Part shown: positions 11,279 to 22,800 of the stretch, piece after piece
How positions within the stretch are numbered: position 1 is the first letter of the stretch
Layout: the number at the start of each line of letters is the position of its first letter
NCBI RefSeq assembly: GCF_004365165.1
Contig: NZ_SOCH01000004.1
Span: forward strand, 62,001 to 126,000
Origin: Metamycoplasma hyosynoviae
GTDB taxonomy: Bacteria > Bacillota_I > Bacilli_A > Mycoplasmatales > Metamycoplasmataceae
Direction of reading: 5' to 3'
Length of the DNA: 64,000 bases
Made by a program: the position numbers and the translations under genes
The notes under the pieces: model-generated
Seen by the model: the letters and a program-made list of their open reading frames with translations, nothing else
The model's database searches: none
What the model was told of the DNA's origin: nothing

Positions 11279-12157
11279 CTACACTCCTTGTTTTGTTTTA
11301 GAATTTGAACCGCTGACAATTTCAGTTATTTCTTGGGTAATTTTTGCTTGTCGTGTTTGATTATATTTTATTTTTAGATTATCTATTAAATCAACGGCAT
11401 TATCTGTTGCTTGTTCCATCGCTAGTCTCCGCATGCTCATTTCAGAAAGCTTAGAATTATAAAGGACATAATAAATAGATGCTTCGAAGAACATACTGAA
11501 TGAGTCTTTGATAATAATGTCAGCAGAAGGTTCAAATGACTTATCATCTAAAAACGCATTAGTTTCATAATTTTCATCAAATGAAATAGGATAAATTTCT
11601 TTAACAATAGGTTCAAGTTTAATAGGATTTAAATATTTAGTATAAATAACTTTAATTGATTCTAGATCTGATATTTGAAGTACTTCAAATATCCGTGAAG
11701 CAATTTCTTTAGCCACTTCATAATTAGGATCATCACCTATTTTGATGAGCGATTGGATAATATGTGTGTTGGGACGTTTTGCAAGCATATTCAAAAGTTT
11801 TGAACCTACAACTATCATAATGTCATTTTTGGTAACTTCTTCATTAATTTTTTTAAGTAAGTTAAAGTTGAATGCTCCGCAAAGTCCAAGATCTGAACCA
11901 AAGACAATATATAATTTTCTTTTCTTTTCAAATTTCCAAGTTAGCTTTTCATTAAGCAATATATCTATTCCTGGTTTTGAATATTTAAGTAAATCAAAAA
12001 ATATGTTTTTGATATTAACATAGTAATCTTCAACTTTTTGCATATTCTTTTTAATCTTAGAAAATTTAGAAGTGGAAATAAGTTCCATTGCTTTTGTAAT
12101 TTTCTGAGTTGTAGAAACAGAATATATTCGGTTTTTAATTTCTTGTAAATTTGACAT
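11279..12157 (-). CDS. atpG: F1 ATPase subunit gamma
   Basis: 292 aa. N-terminus MSNLQEIKNRIYSVSTTQKI and C-terminus MSMRRLAMEQATDNAVDLID are the two coiled-coil arms of the rotating shaft. Internal GSDLGLCGAFN matches the conserved gamma block (SDRGLCGGFN). Starts 2 bp after the atpA stop, indicating translational coupling. Confidence 0.97.
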   Translation of the reverse strand: MSNLQEIKNRIYSVSTTQKITKAMELISTSKFSKIKKNMQKVEDYYVNIKNIFFDLLKYSKPGIDILLNEKLTWKFEKKRKLYIVFGSDLGLCGAFNFNLLKKINEEVTKNDIMIVVGSKLLNMLAKRPNTHIIQSLIKIGDDPNYEVAKEIASRIFEVLQISDLESIKVIYTKYLNPIKLEPIVKEIYPISFDENYETNAFLDDKSFEPSADIIIKDSFSMFFEASIYYVLYNSKLSEMSMRRLAMEQATDNAVDLIDNLKIKYNQTRQAKITQEITEIVSGSNSKTKQGV

Positions 12158-12159
12158 TT

Positions 12160-13731
12160 TTAATTATTTTCTAGTTTAGGAACTGGTTTATAATCGACTT
12201 TATTGTATTGCGGAATATGACTAATGAAAATCTCGTTAAATTTATAAACTATGTCTCATAGTTTAATAATGAGTTCATTATTCATATTTAAGTTCTTACT
12301 TATTTCATTGGAAATTTTTATCGCTTCTTCATCTTGTTTAAAGAACTTTAAAAGTTCGTAACGATATTTTTCAATTTGATTTTTCGGAATAGGATTAATA
12401 AGTTTATACTTTGAAGTAAATAAAATTAAAACTTGTTCAAATTCAGTGTATGGTGAAAATTGTGGTTGTTTTAAAAGTTCATAGACTTTTTCACCGTGTT
12501 CTAAAATATCTCTAGTGTTTTTATCAAGTTCAGATCCAAATTGTGAAAACGCAAGCATATCATTGTATTGTGCAAGTTCTAATTTTAAACTAGTAACCGT
12601 TTTCTTCATAACATTAGTTTGAGCAGATGAACCTACTCTACTTACAGAATATCCGATATCAATTGCAGGACGTTGCCCTGAATTAAATAAACTTTCTTTG
12701 GTAAAAATTTGACCATCGGTAATAGAAATTATATTGGTTGGTATATAAGCTGAAATATCTTCTGCTTGTGTTTCGACAATAGGAAACGCTGTAATTGACC
12801 CGCCACCATTTTCTTTGTTTAATTTACCTGAACGTTCTAATAATTGCGAGTGTAAATAAAATACATCTCCTGGATAAGCTTCACGTCCTGGTGGTCTTCT
12901 AAGCAAAAGTGAAAGTGTACGATAGGCTACAGCATGTTTTGATAAATCATCATATACTATTAAAACATCTTTACCTTTCGACATAAATTCTTCGGCTATG
13001 GTTATACCTGTATAGGGAGCAATGTATTGTAATGGAGCCGAATCAGAAGCTGAAGCTGAAATTATGATTGTATATTTCAAAGCGTCTTTTTTTGAAAGTG
13101 TGTCAACAATTTGCGAAATTGTTGATGTTTTTTGTCCTATTGCTACATAAATACAATAAACATCTTTACCTTTTTGGTTCAAAATTGCATCCAATGCAAT
13201 TGCAGTTTTTCCAGTTTGACGATCACCGATAATTAATTCACGTTGGCCTTTGCCAATTGGAATTATTGAATCTATCAATAATAACCCGGTTTTTAATGGT
13301 TCATTAACTTCTGAACGCGTCATAACCCCAGGTGCTATTTTAAAGATAGGTCTTTTTATTTTACTTTGAATTTTGCCTTTACCATCAATTGGATGAGCAA
13401 AAGCATCAACTACTCTTCCTAATAATTCTTCACCTACTATTGTTGATATAACTTCTTTAGTACGATAAACATGCTCATTTTCAATGATATCTTTGTCGTC
13501 GCCTAAAATAACAATACCAACAATATCTTCTTCAAGATTTAACGCCATACCAAACACATTTGATTCAAATTTAACTAATTCGCCGTATTCAACATTTTCA
13601 AGACCACTGACTAGTGCAATACCGTCACCTACGGTAATAACTTTCCCTGTTTCATTAAATGAAACATTTTGTTCAAAGTTTTTAATTTGTTCTTTGATAA
13701 TAGCTGATAAATCTGTTGGTTTTATTGCCAT
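12160..13731 (-). CDS. atpA: F1 ATPase subunit alpha
   Basis: 523 aa. Non-catalytic nucleotide-binding subunit: P-loop [43 protein letters not shown] at 12256-12258 is Trp, so translation continues 31 codons ([11 protein letters not shown]...) to the TAA at 12160-12162, which restores normal alpha length and leaves only 2 bp before atpG. ATG 13731 has a good upstream AAGGAG. Confidence 0.97.
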
Positions 13732-13746
13732 ATTATCTCCTTAATC

Positions 13747-14286
13747 TTATTTTGCCGTTGCGAATTTTTTAAAATTATTAAGATAATTATCAATCGAATT
13801 TTCAATTATATAATCACCTATTTTAATTTTTATACCTGCAATTAAATTTGAATCAATTTTGTTTTCAAGATAAACTTCTGAGTTTAACTTTTGACATACT
13901 TTTTTTGTTATTTTTTCAATTTCGAGTTTTGTAAGCGGTAAAGTTGAATAAATTACACCGTATTTGATATTTAGTTTTTGGTTAGCTAATTCCAAAAATT
14001 TTTTAAATATTGCTATTAAATAATTAGAAATATTAGCCTTTACAATCAATTTTATAAAATTCACCAAGTATTTGTTGAATGCAGAAAACGCTTTGTCGAT
14101 ATTTTTAAATTTTTCTTCTTGATTTATTCAAAGTGTATTTAAATATTTTAAATACTTTTTATTTTCATGTAGTACTGAATTTATGATAATTACTTCTGCT
14201 TTAAGTTTTTTTAATTGATTTAATTCGTTTGCAAGATCATATAATGCAAATGATCAGTTATATATTATTTCGTTTACGTGAAGCAA
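13747..14286 (-). CDS. atpH: F1 ATPase subunit delta
   Basis: 179 aa from a TTG start at 14286 that lies one base after the atpF stop with AGAAGG in front. The N-terminal helical domain (NEIIYNWSFALYDLANEL) and the C-terminal PLTKLEIEKITKKV...IAGIKIKIGDYIIENSI are delta features: it joins the b stalk to the F1 head. The first 70 residues contain TGA-coded Trp. No in-frame ATG fits better. Divergent in sequence, placed by position and C-terminal motif. Confidence 0.9.
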
Positions 14287-14287
14287 A

Positions 14288-14812
14288 TTAACCTTCTAAA
14301 AATTCTTGCAACATTTTTTTATTGTCTTTATCTTTGATTTCACGTTTTAAAATTTGTTTAGCAAGTTCAACAGCATTTTCAACAATAATCTTTTTTTGCG
14401 TTGCTTCAAATTCCTTATATTTTTTTTCTACAAGCAAATTTGCTTGTTCAAGCAAAATTTCCGATTGTTTTTGTGCTTGTTGAATACTTTCGTTGATTAT
14501 TTTTTCGCTTTCAGATTTAGCGTTGTGCAAGATACTTGCTACTTTTTCATTTGCATTAATTAATTTTTGATCAATTTCTTCCCTTACTTTTGAAGCATTT
14601 TCCTTAGCAGCAATTGATTCATCAATGTTACTTTGAATTAAGTCATGACGCTTTTGAAGCATTTTCTTTATTGGTTTATAAACCAAGAATGTGATGAATA
14701 ATGTTAATAATCCTAATGTTAATAAGGCAAATACAAAGTAGGGTCAGTTTAATTTTAATCCCGAAAAAATATTATTAATTTGTTCCGAGATTGTTGATGG
14801 TTGTGTTTGCAT
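14288..14812 (-). CDS. atpF: F0 ATPase subunit b
   Basis: 174 aa. One membrane segment around residues 24-45 (WPYFVFALLTLGLLTLF) followed by a long charged coiled coil (KKMLQKRHDLIQSNIDESIAAK...), the peripheral stator stalk. Start ATG 14812; TGA Trp at residue 23. No lipobox Cys is seen, unlike the lipoprotein-type b subunit of some mycoplasmas. Confidence 0.95.
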
Positions 14813-14833
14813 CTAAATTACTTTTTTGTATCG

Positions 14834-15121
14834 TTATGCGAAAATTAAAATTAAAGCAATTAAAAAACAATAAATAGAACCAGTTTCAACAATTGAAAGT
14901 CCGATAATCATAATTGAACGAACTTTGCTCATAGCTTCAGGATTTCTGCCAACAGCATCAACGGCTTTAGCAACACCTAGTCCTTGTGCAACAGAAGCAA
15001 CTGAAGTTCCTAAAATCGCGATGGCAGCACTAACCATAGCAAGACCATAAGCTGAAGATTCGGCAGGTGTTGTTGCCTTTGAAGTTGTAAATTTGTTTAC
15101 AGTTTCAATTAAATTATTCAT
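14834..15121 (-). CDS. atpE: F0 ATPase subunit c
   Basis: 95 aa. Two membrane helices joined by the polar loop GRNPEA (R59-A63). The essential proton-carrying carboxylate is Glu79 in SIVETGSIY. It forms the rotor ring. An N-terminal extension of about 20 residues precedes the first helix, as usual in mycoplasmas. AGGAAA precedes the ATG. Confidence 0.97.
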   Translation of the reverse strand: MNNLIETVNKFTTSKATTPAESSAYGLAMVSAAIAILGTSVASVAQGLGVAKAVDAVGRNPEAMSKVRSIMIIGLSIVETGSIYCFLIALILIFA

Positions 15122-15145
15122 AATTTTCCTTTCCTAAATTTAAAT

Positions 15146-15934
15146 TTAATTATTAGCTTGTACTAATTTTTCTTTGATTTTTTCTGTTTTGTTTTTTTCT
15201 TTATTTCGAATTTCTTTTTCAGCATTTTGTGACCAATAAGAAATAGTTAACGTCATAAAAATAAACGCTTGAATTGCTCCAACAAATACATCTAAATAAG
15301 CATTAAAAAGTGGTGTTATTAAAACTTTCATTGGATTTAATATTCTTTCTGGAGTTTCAGTAAATGCAACTTTTATCATTTTAACTCATACTGCATCTAG
15401 AGCAAAATGCAAGAGCATTATTAAAACCACACCACCAATAATGTTTCCAAATAAACGAAACGTTAGTGAAATTATAGGGGTAAAGTTTCCTGTTAATTCA
15501 ATTGGGTTAATTAAAGAAATTAGAAATCTTATTTTCTTATATATAAATCCCAAACTCATAGTTACTATCCAAGTTACAGCAGTGGCAGCCAATACTACAC
15601 TAATATTACTTGCCATTGGAGCAAAACCGAATAATGAAACTAAATGTCCGAGAAATAAGAAACTAAATAATGAAATGAAATAAGGAGTTGCTTTCTGCAG
15701 CTTATGTTCTGATAGATCATCAACATATTCATCAGAAGTTACAATCAAACTTTCAATCATTATTATTGCATTAGAAGGTGCTTTCTCTGCTTTTTGATTT
15801 TTTACTGCTACATAGATCAAAATTGACAAAATGAAAGTTACGATTATTAGAAATGAAAGACTAATAATATGGTTTTCATTGATCTTTGAATTGCCCAATG
15901 AATTAAAAAATATTTTTTCAAAAAATATATCCAT
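15146..15934 (-). CDS. atpB: F0 ATPase subunit a
   Basis: 262 aa, read through a TGA Trp at the break near 15384. Multiple membrane helices; the proton-channel Arg lies in LTFRLFGNIIGG, and the last helix has VFVGAIQAFIFMTLT. Subunit a forms the half-channels next to the c ring. C-terminus is charged (KNKTEKIKEKLV). Confidence 0.97.
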
Positions 15935-15947
15935 TTTGTTTAACTTT

Positions 15948-16394
15948 CTAGTTTTGAATTTGATTTATATTTTTATTTTTCTTAACAATAGCCAAAAGCG
16001 AAGAAATCACAAAGATTATAGATGGTGTAATAAATGTTATGAAATTTATTGGTTTAAAAAAAGATATTTCAATGTTTTTCATTTTAGCATACAAAATGTT
16101 TGCTGAGAAAAACAAAGTCACCAATAATAAAGTTGTAATGCTTATAATCGTAAATATAAATATCAATATCTTTTTTTCAACTTTTTTATCGCTTGAATTT
16201 TTTTGCCTTTGCATCACTTTTTTAAATGCAAAATAGTTTGTCATTGAAAAATAAACTATTACTAGGAATCCCGTTAAATGTCCTAATATCAAAGTTCAAT
16301 CAATGAAAGCTAAAGACAAATAAATAAGCGCAAAAAAGATATTCAATACAACGAATATAACAAATATTTTCTTATCTATAACGTCCTTCGTCAT
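15948..16394 (-). CDS. AtpI-like membrane protein heading the atp operon
   Basis: 148 aa, four predicted membrane helices, including IFVIFVVLNIFFALIYL and LILGHLTGFLVIVYF. Position directly before atpB (13 bp) is that of atpI, whose product helps assemble the c ring in other bacteria. Sequence similarity by eye is weak, so the assignment rests on place, length and topology. Start ATG 16394 includes a TGA Trp at residue 33. Confidence 0.7.
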
Positions 16395-16399
16395 AACTT

Positions 16400-16435
16400 A
16401 GGTTATATGTCCTTTATAACCTATTTAAAATTATA
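16400..16435 (-). promoter_or_regulatory. atp operon promoter with inverted repeat over leader
   Basis: Minus-strand TATAAT at 16435-16430, then AGGTTATA-N7-TATAACCT (16422-16400), a perfect 8-bp inverted repeat. The loop holds AAGGACA, the likely ribosome-binding site of the first gene, whose ATG starts 6 bases later. As RNA this could hide the ribosome-binding site; as DNA it could be an operator. No good -35 is visible. Confidence 0.55.
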
Positions 16436-16528
16436 ATCTAAAATATTAGTTTTAATCTAGGATATTGTTATACATATTTGCACAATTAAAATTAGCTTTA
16501 TATATAAGCAAAATTTCAAATTTTTCAA

Positions 16529-18796
16529 TTAAGAATTTTGGTGTAATTCGCTTTTATTTGGCAAAGGAATATAAGATTTTGATTTATGTGTTCTATATTT
16601 TTGTAAGTTATAGAAATCTGAATCAATAGTTCTTCTTTTTAGAGGATCAAAATCTTTTCATTCTTTTAATAAATATTTGCTTTTAAATGTTGAACGTTCA
16701 AAATAAATATAACCAGGAGTTTCAACATAAACTGGATCATTAAATGTAGCATCTAGATAATAATATTTATTTTCTTGTTTTGAATAAATCAAGTTTCAAG
16801 CATGAGGTGTTTTATGTTGTTGTCCACCTGCACCTAATATTGGTGATGAATTGTTATTTTCATCTTTATAAGAATAAACATCGCCAGTTATATATCAAGA
16901 TTTAAAGTTTGAATAACTTGCTAGTAAATTGAACATTCTTGCATACATTTCACATACACCACGTGGCTTGCTTGAAACTACAAATTCATAAGGATCTCTT
17001 ATTTTTACTTGTAGATTTTTATCATTTATATATTGACCTTTTGATTCTTCATCAGCATATGTAACTTTTCAAGTAATAAAGTCATTAATAATTCTTGCTT
17101 TTTGTAGGTCGGTGTGATCTTTTGAAATATACTTAGAAATTACCTTTTTAGCATATTCTTTTAAAGTATTTCAATTTTTTGGATTATTCCTATATGTAAG
17201 TGATATTCTGAATTTATTCTCATTATTTTCTTGGAATATATTTGTGTATCTAAACCCACCTAAAAATTCATTATTTGAATATCCGTAAACATTAGGTGAA
17301 CCAAAATAACTAGCTCCATTTCCCGAAAGTTCATACAATGCATTTCTTACAAAAATTTCACTTTTATCTTTATCAGTTACAAAACCATTGCTATTCATTC
17401 AATTAGAATCGGCAGTATAGTCAGATGTTGGAATAGTATAAGTAGTTAAATCTAGATTTGATGTTTCTTCTAATTTTTTAATTGTATCTGAATATCCATT
17501 TGTCACAGCATCTTTATATCATTCATATTTATCTACATCAAAATTATCAAATGATTTAGATTTATCATTGAAAATCAAGTCTTTGTTTCTTACTATTGAA
17601 TTTATAAATTCTTCTGTTTTATCATAAATAGTATTGATTACTTGTTTATTATCTTTAACTGCTATTATTGCTTTGAATTTACTGTAATCACTATTTTGCA
17701 ATATATTTGAAACATATCATCAGTCATATTGAATTTGTTGAGTTTGCAATATGAAATTTTGTTTTGCAATAGCTTGATCTTGAAGTCAATCTCTAATTGC
17801 TTCTAGATACATATCATATCTCTTGAATAAATCAAGTTCTTGCATTACTAGTGTTTCTAGATCATTAAATATTTTTATTCCACGTTTCCAAATTGCTATG
17901 TCATCAGATGATGTTGGATCTTCAACATTGGCCTTTTCTGGTGAAAGTTTTTTATTGTTAGTTAAAAATTTATATAGTAATTGAATTCTATATTTTATAC
18001 CTTGGTAGTTGCCACTATTAGCATCAAATTCTAAATTTGGATTATATTTAAGCAAATTTTCCAAACTTGGACCTGCTTCAGAAAAGTCAATAGGAAGTTC
18101 TGCAAGTTGAGGTTCTGAATATAAGAATTGTGGATTTCCTGTTGGTAATTGATTAATTTGGGCATTTTTAAGATCAATGCCTTTTACTCTTCAAAGTAAG
18201 TATGAAATAAGGATTTTATTTTCATTTAATTTTCTAACAACAGCATTAATTTGCATATTGATATTTGGTGCAAGCTTGGTATATTTTAATTTTCTTTTAT
18301 CTAAAACAACTTCTTCACCTTTAACACCAGGATCGGTTCAGAAAGTTATGCTTTTTGCATATTCTGTTAACCCTTGCATAGTGTCCAAATCAAAATCAAC
18401 ATGGGCTTCTTCTTCTTGGTCTTTAAATCCAGTAAATCTATCAGTATGTTTTGTAGAGATTAAATTATTTTCAGGATCTGTAAGTCAATAATTTATAACA
18501 ATATGTTTGCCATCAACTGCTATTTCATAATTGAACTTATATTTTTTATCAATTTTGTCTAGATTTTCAATTTGATATTTTTCATCAAATATTTGAGCTT
18601 CTTTGAATGTGTAGTTTTTAAGGCTAACTCTTATTTCAAGTATCTTGGCAGATCATTCTAGTTTTTCTTTGTTTTGCTTCTCAATATTTCCATTCAATCC
18701 ATCAAAATTATCTAAACAACTAGCACTAATTAGGGCAGTAGGTGTTACCACTGCTACTACCGATGCTAGTGATAGCAAGTTAATTTTATTTTTCAT
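16529..18796 (-). CDS. Transglutaminase-like lipoprotein
   Basis: 755 aa in code 4. Start ATG 18796 (MKNKINLLSLASVV) gives a compact signal peptide; two upstream Met (18805, 18835) are possible. Lipobox ISASC, Cys27. The C-terminal third carries a transglutaminase/cysteine-protease fold: Cys615 in GVCEMYARMF, His665 in HAWNLIYS, Asp682 in YYLDATFNDP, a complete C-H-D triad. These domains in bacterial surface proteins act as proteases or cross-linkers. Residues about 30-550 are unassigned, helical and Lys/Glu-rich. It stands alone between atp and a NERD gene. Activity on host or own proteins is inference. Confidence 0.9.
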
Positions 18797-19002
18797 TCTC
18801 TGCATATATATATAAATCCTATGGTTAATAACCAAATTTGTTCTCGTTTGTTTCTTTATATTTTACTTTAAATTGAATTTTTATTATCTTTTTACAAAAA
18901 ATAAAATTTTTACTAATAAAAAGAGTGTTTCGATCTTTGCAAAATGATTTTTGATTATAAATAAAAATTAAAAAAAACAAGGCAATTAACACCTCTATAA
19001 CT

Positions 19003-19674
19003 TTATTTATTAAATCTTCTTATAGTGTTTTCACTATGCGTTTTTAATTCTTCTTTCGTTCCAACAAACGGCAAAAGTGCTTGATATAATATTTTTATTT
19101 CAGATGAATTTAACTGATCATCATTTAATTTTTGATAATAATTTAAGAAATTTTCAATTGTATAAGTAAAATCAGATTCAATACCATTTACTTCCAATTT
19201 AGGAAATATAACTACATTATCAACTTGATAATTATCATGAATTCTTCTTTCAAGAATTTCACAATGTTCTTCATTTTGTTTTACTGGATTCGGATGGTTT
19301 TTATCCCTCATATGTGGACCACGATATTTTTGAATTCAATATTCAGATTCGTCATTCCCACTAATATGACCAATCCAATTTTTTATTTCAATGCAGAATA
19401 TTCCTTTATGGGATATTAAAACACAATCTATCTCAGTAGTATAACCATTTTTAAGTGGTAAAAGAAGATTTGTTAATAAAAATTCATCTTTTTTTATAAG
19501 CTTACTTAAATAATAATTTACTATTTGTTCTCCCTTAATTCCCGCTCTATCGTTTTCAGGAATATAGGGTACAACATCTTTCTTACGTTTACGTTTTACA
19601 AGAAAAACAATTAAAGAAAAGATTAAAACGCCAAGAATTATTGATATAAGAATTATGATTAAATTTAAAGGCAT
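19003..19674 (-). CDS. NERD-domain membrane-anchored protein
   Basis: 223 aa. N-terminal membrane segment (LIIILISIILGVLIFSLIV), basic stretch KRKRKK, then a nuclease-related domain: AGIKGEQIVNYYLSKL, TEIDCVLISHKGIFCIEIKN, WIGHISG. The D and E-x-K of the nuclease core are kept (IDC, IEIKN). ATG 19674 was preferred to an in-frame TTG at 19695. NERD proteins are thought to act on DNA; the anchor suggests membrane-associated nucleic-acid processing, maybe nucleotide salvage, but this is unproven. Confidence 0.85.
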
Positions 19675-19767
19675 ATGTATATAAAATTTTAGCAAAATAT
19701 ATCTTTTTAAAAGTAGTTTTTGATTTTATGTAATTATTTAAAAAGATCCAATTTTAGTTCAAAGATA

Positions 19768-19809
19768 TAAAAAAATTTAGAAACTTTTGAGGTTATTTAG
19801 TTTCTAAAT
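19768..19809 (-). terminator. Terminator of the ktrB-giant lipoprotein operon
   Basis: Minus strand: ATTTAGAAAC, 15-base loop, perfect partner GTTTCTAAAT, then seven T. It begins 20 bp after the stop of the 7.96-kb gene. Confidence 0.88.
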
Positions 19810-19828
19810 TTTTGCTTTTGTAAAGGAA

Positions 19829-22800
19829 TTATTCTCATTCAGTAGTAGAATTTAATCCACTTCATTTTGAAAGTGATTTAGCATTATTTAATTTCATAAA
19901 TTTACCAAATCCACCTTCTTTGATTGTAAGTAGAATATATTCTTTTTTAGAAATAGAATTTGATGTTCCATCTTCTGTAACTTTATATTTAAATGGTTTT
20001 AATAAATGGTTTTCAGAACTATGATATCCACTTGAAGTTATGATGTAAGCAATAGCATCTGGTGTGTAATTATCTTCTTCATAATAAGTTCAAGTTTTAT
20101 GTAATCCAAATCAAGATGAATGTTCTTCAATACAGTAATTTGTAAATTCTCTTCTAATCTTTTCATTAGTGAAATATCTTTGCATACCAGAGAATTTAGA
20201 ACTAATGAATGGAATAGCTTTAAGGTTTGTGCCTTCTTGAATTTCTCACAAGATAGCTCTTGTGCCTTTGTATAAAGTAACACTTGTAATTCCAGTTGAT
20301 CTATCACGATCACTTGTTTTTGTTTCACGACCAAACATTTCAAATAATGCAAGTTTTGTAGTTACTAATAAACGATATGTAGCTTTATAAGCTTCTTGTT
20401 TAGATCTTATTTTATAGTGGTCATTATATCCATTAATTTTTTGTGATTCTTTGTTTACTTCTTGAGCTAATAATTTGAATATAGTGTTAATAGTAGTTAA
20501 AGGATCAATTGAAACTGTTATGTTATCAGGATCATTAGGATCACCAATTGGCTTAGGTTTGAAACTAATTTGTTCACTAATTATTTTGTTTAAACTTGCT
20601 AAGTTTGTCCATTTGTTTTCATCAGGATCTTGGTTCAAAGAACGCAATGCATTAAATATTATAGAATCTGGATTTTTGCTTTTACCAAGTAATAAATTAA
20701 TTAATTTAACTAATTTTTCGCCATTGATAATCTTATCTTCACCAATATAATTTGCTATAAATAGTGCATCTGTCATACTAAATGCTGATTTGATTTTTTC
20801 AATAGCATCATTTATTCATTTTTGAGGCTTATTAATATCAAACTGTTTTGCATAATTTGAAAATTGTGTTAATGTTCTATTTAACAATTTTTTCTTATAT
20901 AAATTAGTTTTTATAAATTCAACTAGAAGTTTAGAAGTTAGATCTTTTAAGAATGATTTATCTTCATCAGTTACATTTTCAAGTTTTAAGAAATTAATTA
21001 GCTCGCCTAGAACTTCATTTAATAGTTCATCATCTTGTGCGAATTTGTTAGCAATCTTAGTTAGATTATCAGTTAAGTTAGGTTTAATTTTGTCAATTAT
21101 TTTACTTAATAGTTCACCAAAATTTTTGGCTTCTAATTTTTCTCCACCAATAAAATCATTTACGAATGAAGTGATTAAGGCTTTTATTTCTTCGTAATTT
21201 ATTACTTTATTTAAGATTAATTTTAATTTTTCAGGCTTGATTATATCTTGTGTTAAATTAACATAATCAATACTATCTATTTCATTTTTTATAATTCTAT
21301 AAATAACATTAATTAACGCAGTTTTACCATTTTGATTATCTGATGCTATAGCACCATTCATACCTGACATCAAATTGAATATTAGTTTTTCAACTTTCTT
21401 CAATCATTCTTCTTGACTTGGTTGTGAACCTTGTACGCTTTGATTTTGATTTGAAGATTGTTCTTGCTGACTTTCTTTAATCTTGACTATTGCTTGTTTG
21501 ATGTAAGTATATAAATCATAAATTTCATTTTCTAATTTATCAGCAATAATATTTTTATCAAATATAGTTTCAATTAATTGTTTTATATTATCAGAAGTGA
21601 TATATTCATCAATCTTAACTTTCTTCATTGTTTCAACTAATTGTTCAATGAAGAAAGTTAAATCAAATTTATTATTGTTAATGAATTCAGTTTTTGCTAA
21701 ATTATCAATAAAATCATCTGTTAATTTAGATACAAAATTTAAACTATTTATTTTAGTTATCAATCTCTTAATTATTGATTTAATATTATTTACTTGATTT
21801 GATGTAGATGAAATTTTGTATTTCTTTTCAAATAAAGTAAATGCAACTGATAACAATTTATCCACATAATCACTGTCTTTTGTAACTACTTCTAATGCTT
21901 CTTTTACAACTTCTTTAATTTCATTTTTATTTTCTGAAAGTAAATGTTGGAAGACTTTATTTAATGTATTTAATTCATTAAACTTAGTAGATTCTAAGCC
22001 AATAAATGTTTCTAATAACTTATTAAATAAGGCTTTAAACTTATCTCCATAAATTATTTTTTCAATTTTCTCAATACTTTTATCAGCTAATTCTTTATAT
22101 GAAGGATCTAATTCAACTAATTTCTTAGTGATAATTGATAATTTATCTTTGATAAATTTCTTCACTTTTTCATCTGATTTAATTCAATCATATAATTTTG
22201 GAAGTGCTGTTTTAATTGCTTGTCTATCTTCAGTTTTCAGCAATGAAATAAATGATTTAAGAATTTCATAGAACTTATCAGCGCCAACATTCAATGTTTC
22301 ATTTGAATTATTTGAAATGGTTGATGAATTTGAAGTATTACTAATTAAATTAGAAAACTTAGAAAGATTATTTAACAACATTATTGTTATATTTCTAATT
22401 TCTTCACTGGTTAATGTTTTAACTCATTCATTGATTTTGTCATAATTTAGATTATTAATAATATAAAGAATGTCAAGTCCGACTGCTATTTCATATTTCT
22501 TGTAATTGAAATGGAAAGTAGAAATATTTAATTCAAGCGATTTTATTAAACTGTGTGCTAATGGCTTAATTAAATTAATTTCAGGTAGAACTTTCAATAA
22601 TTTCTTAATTGATTGTTTTAGTGTTTCTTTACCATTTGATGCACCTTGTCAGTCAATGTTTCCAAGATTTTGATCAGCAAGTTCTACTAAGAATGATGAA
22701 ATAGCATCCAATAGATTTTCAGTTTTCAATAATTCTTTGAAAATCTCATCTAAATTAGTTTCAATATTTGCACTTGAAAATACTAAGATCTTAGAAATTC

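Noticed and set aside
18960-19000. Terminator after the NERD gene
   Set aside because: There is a run of T on the minus strand but only a four-pair stem with a G-T pair, too weak to list.
20038-20352. ORF of 104 codons inside the giant lipoprotein in another frame
   Set aside because: The main frame continues through the same region via TGA Trp and reads good low-complexity lipoprotein sequence to the stop at 19829.
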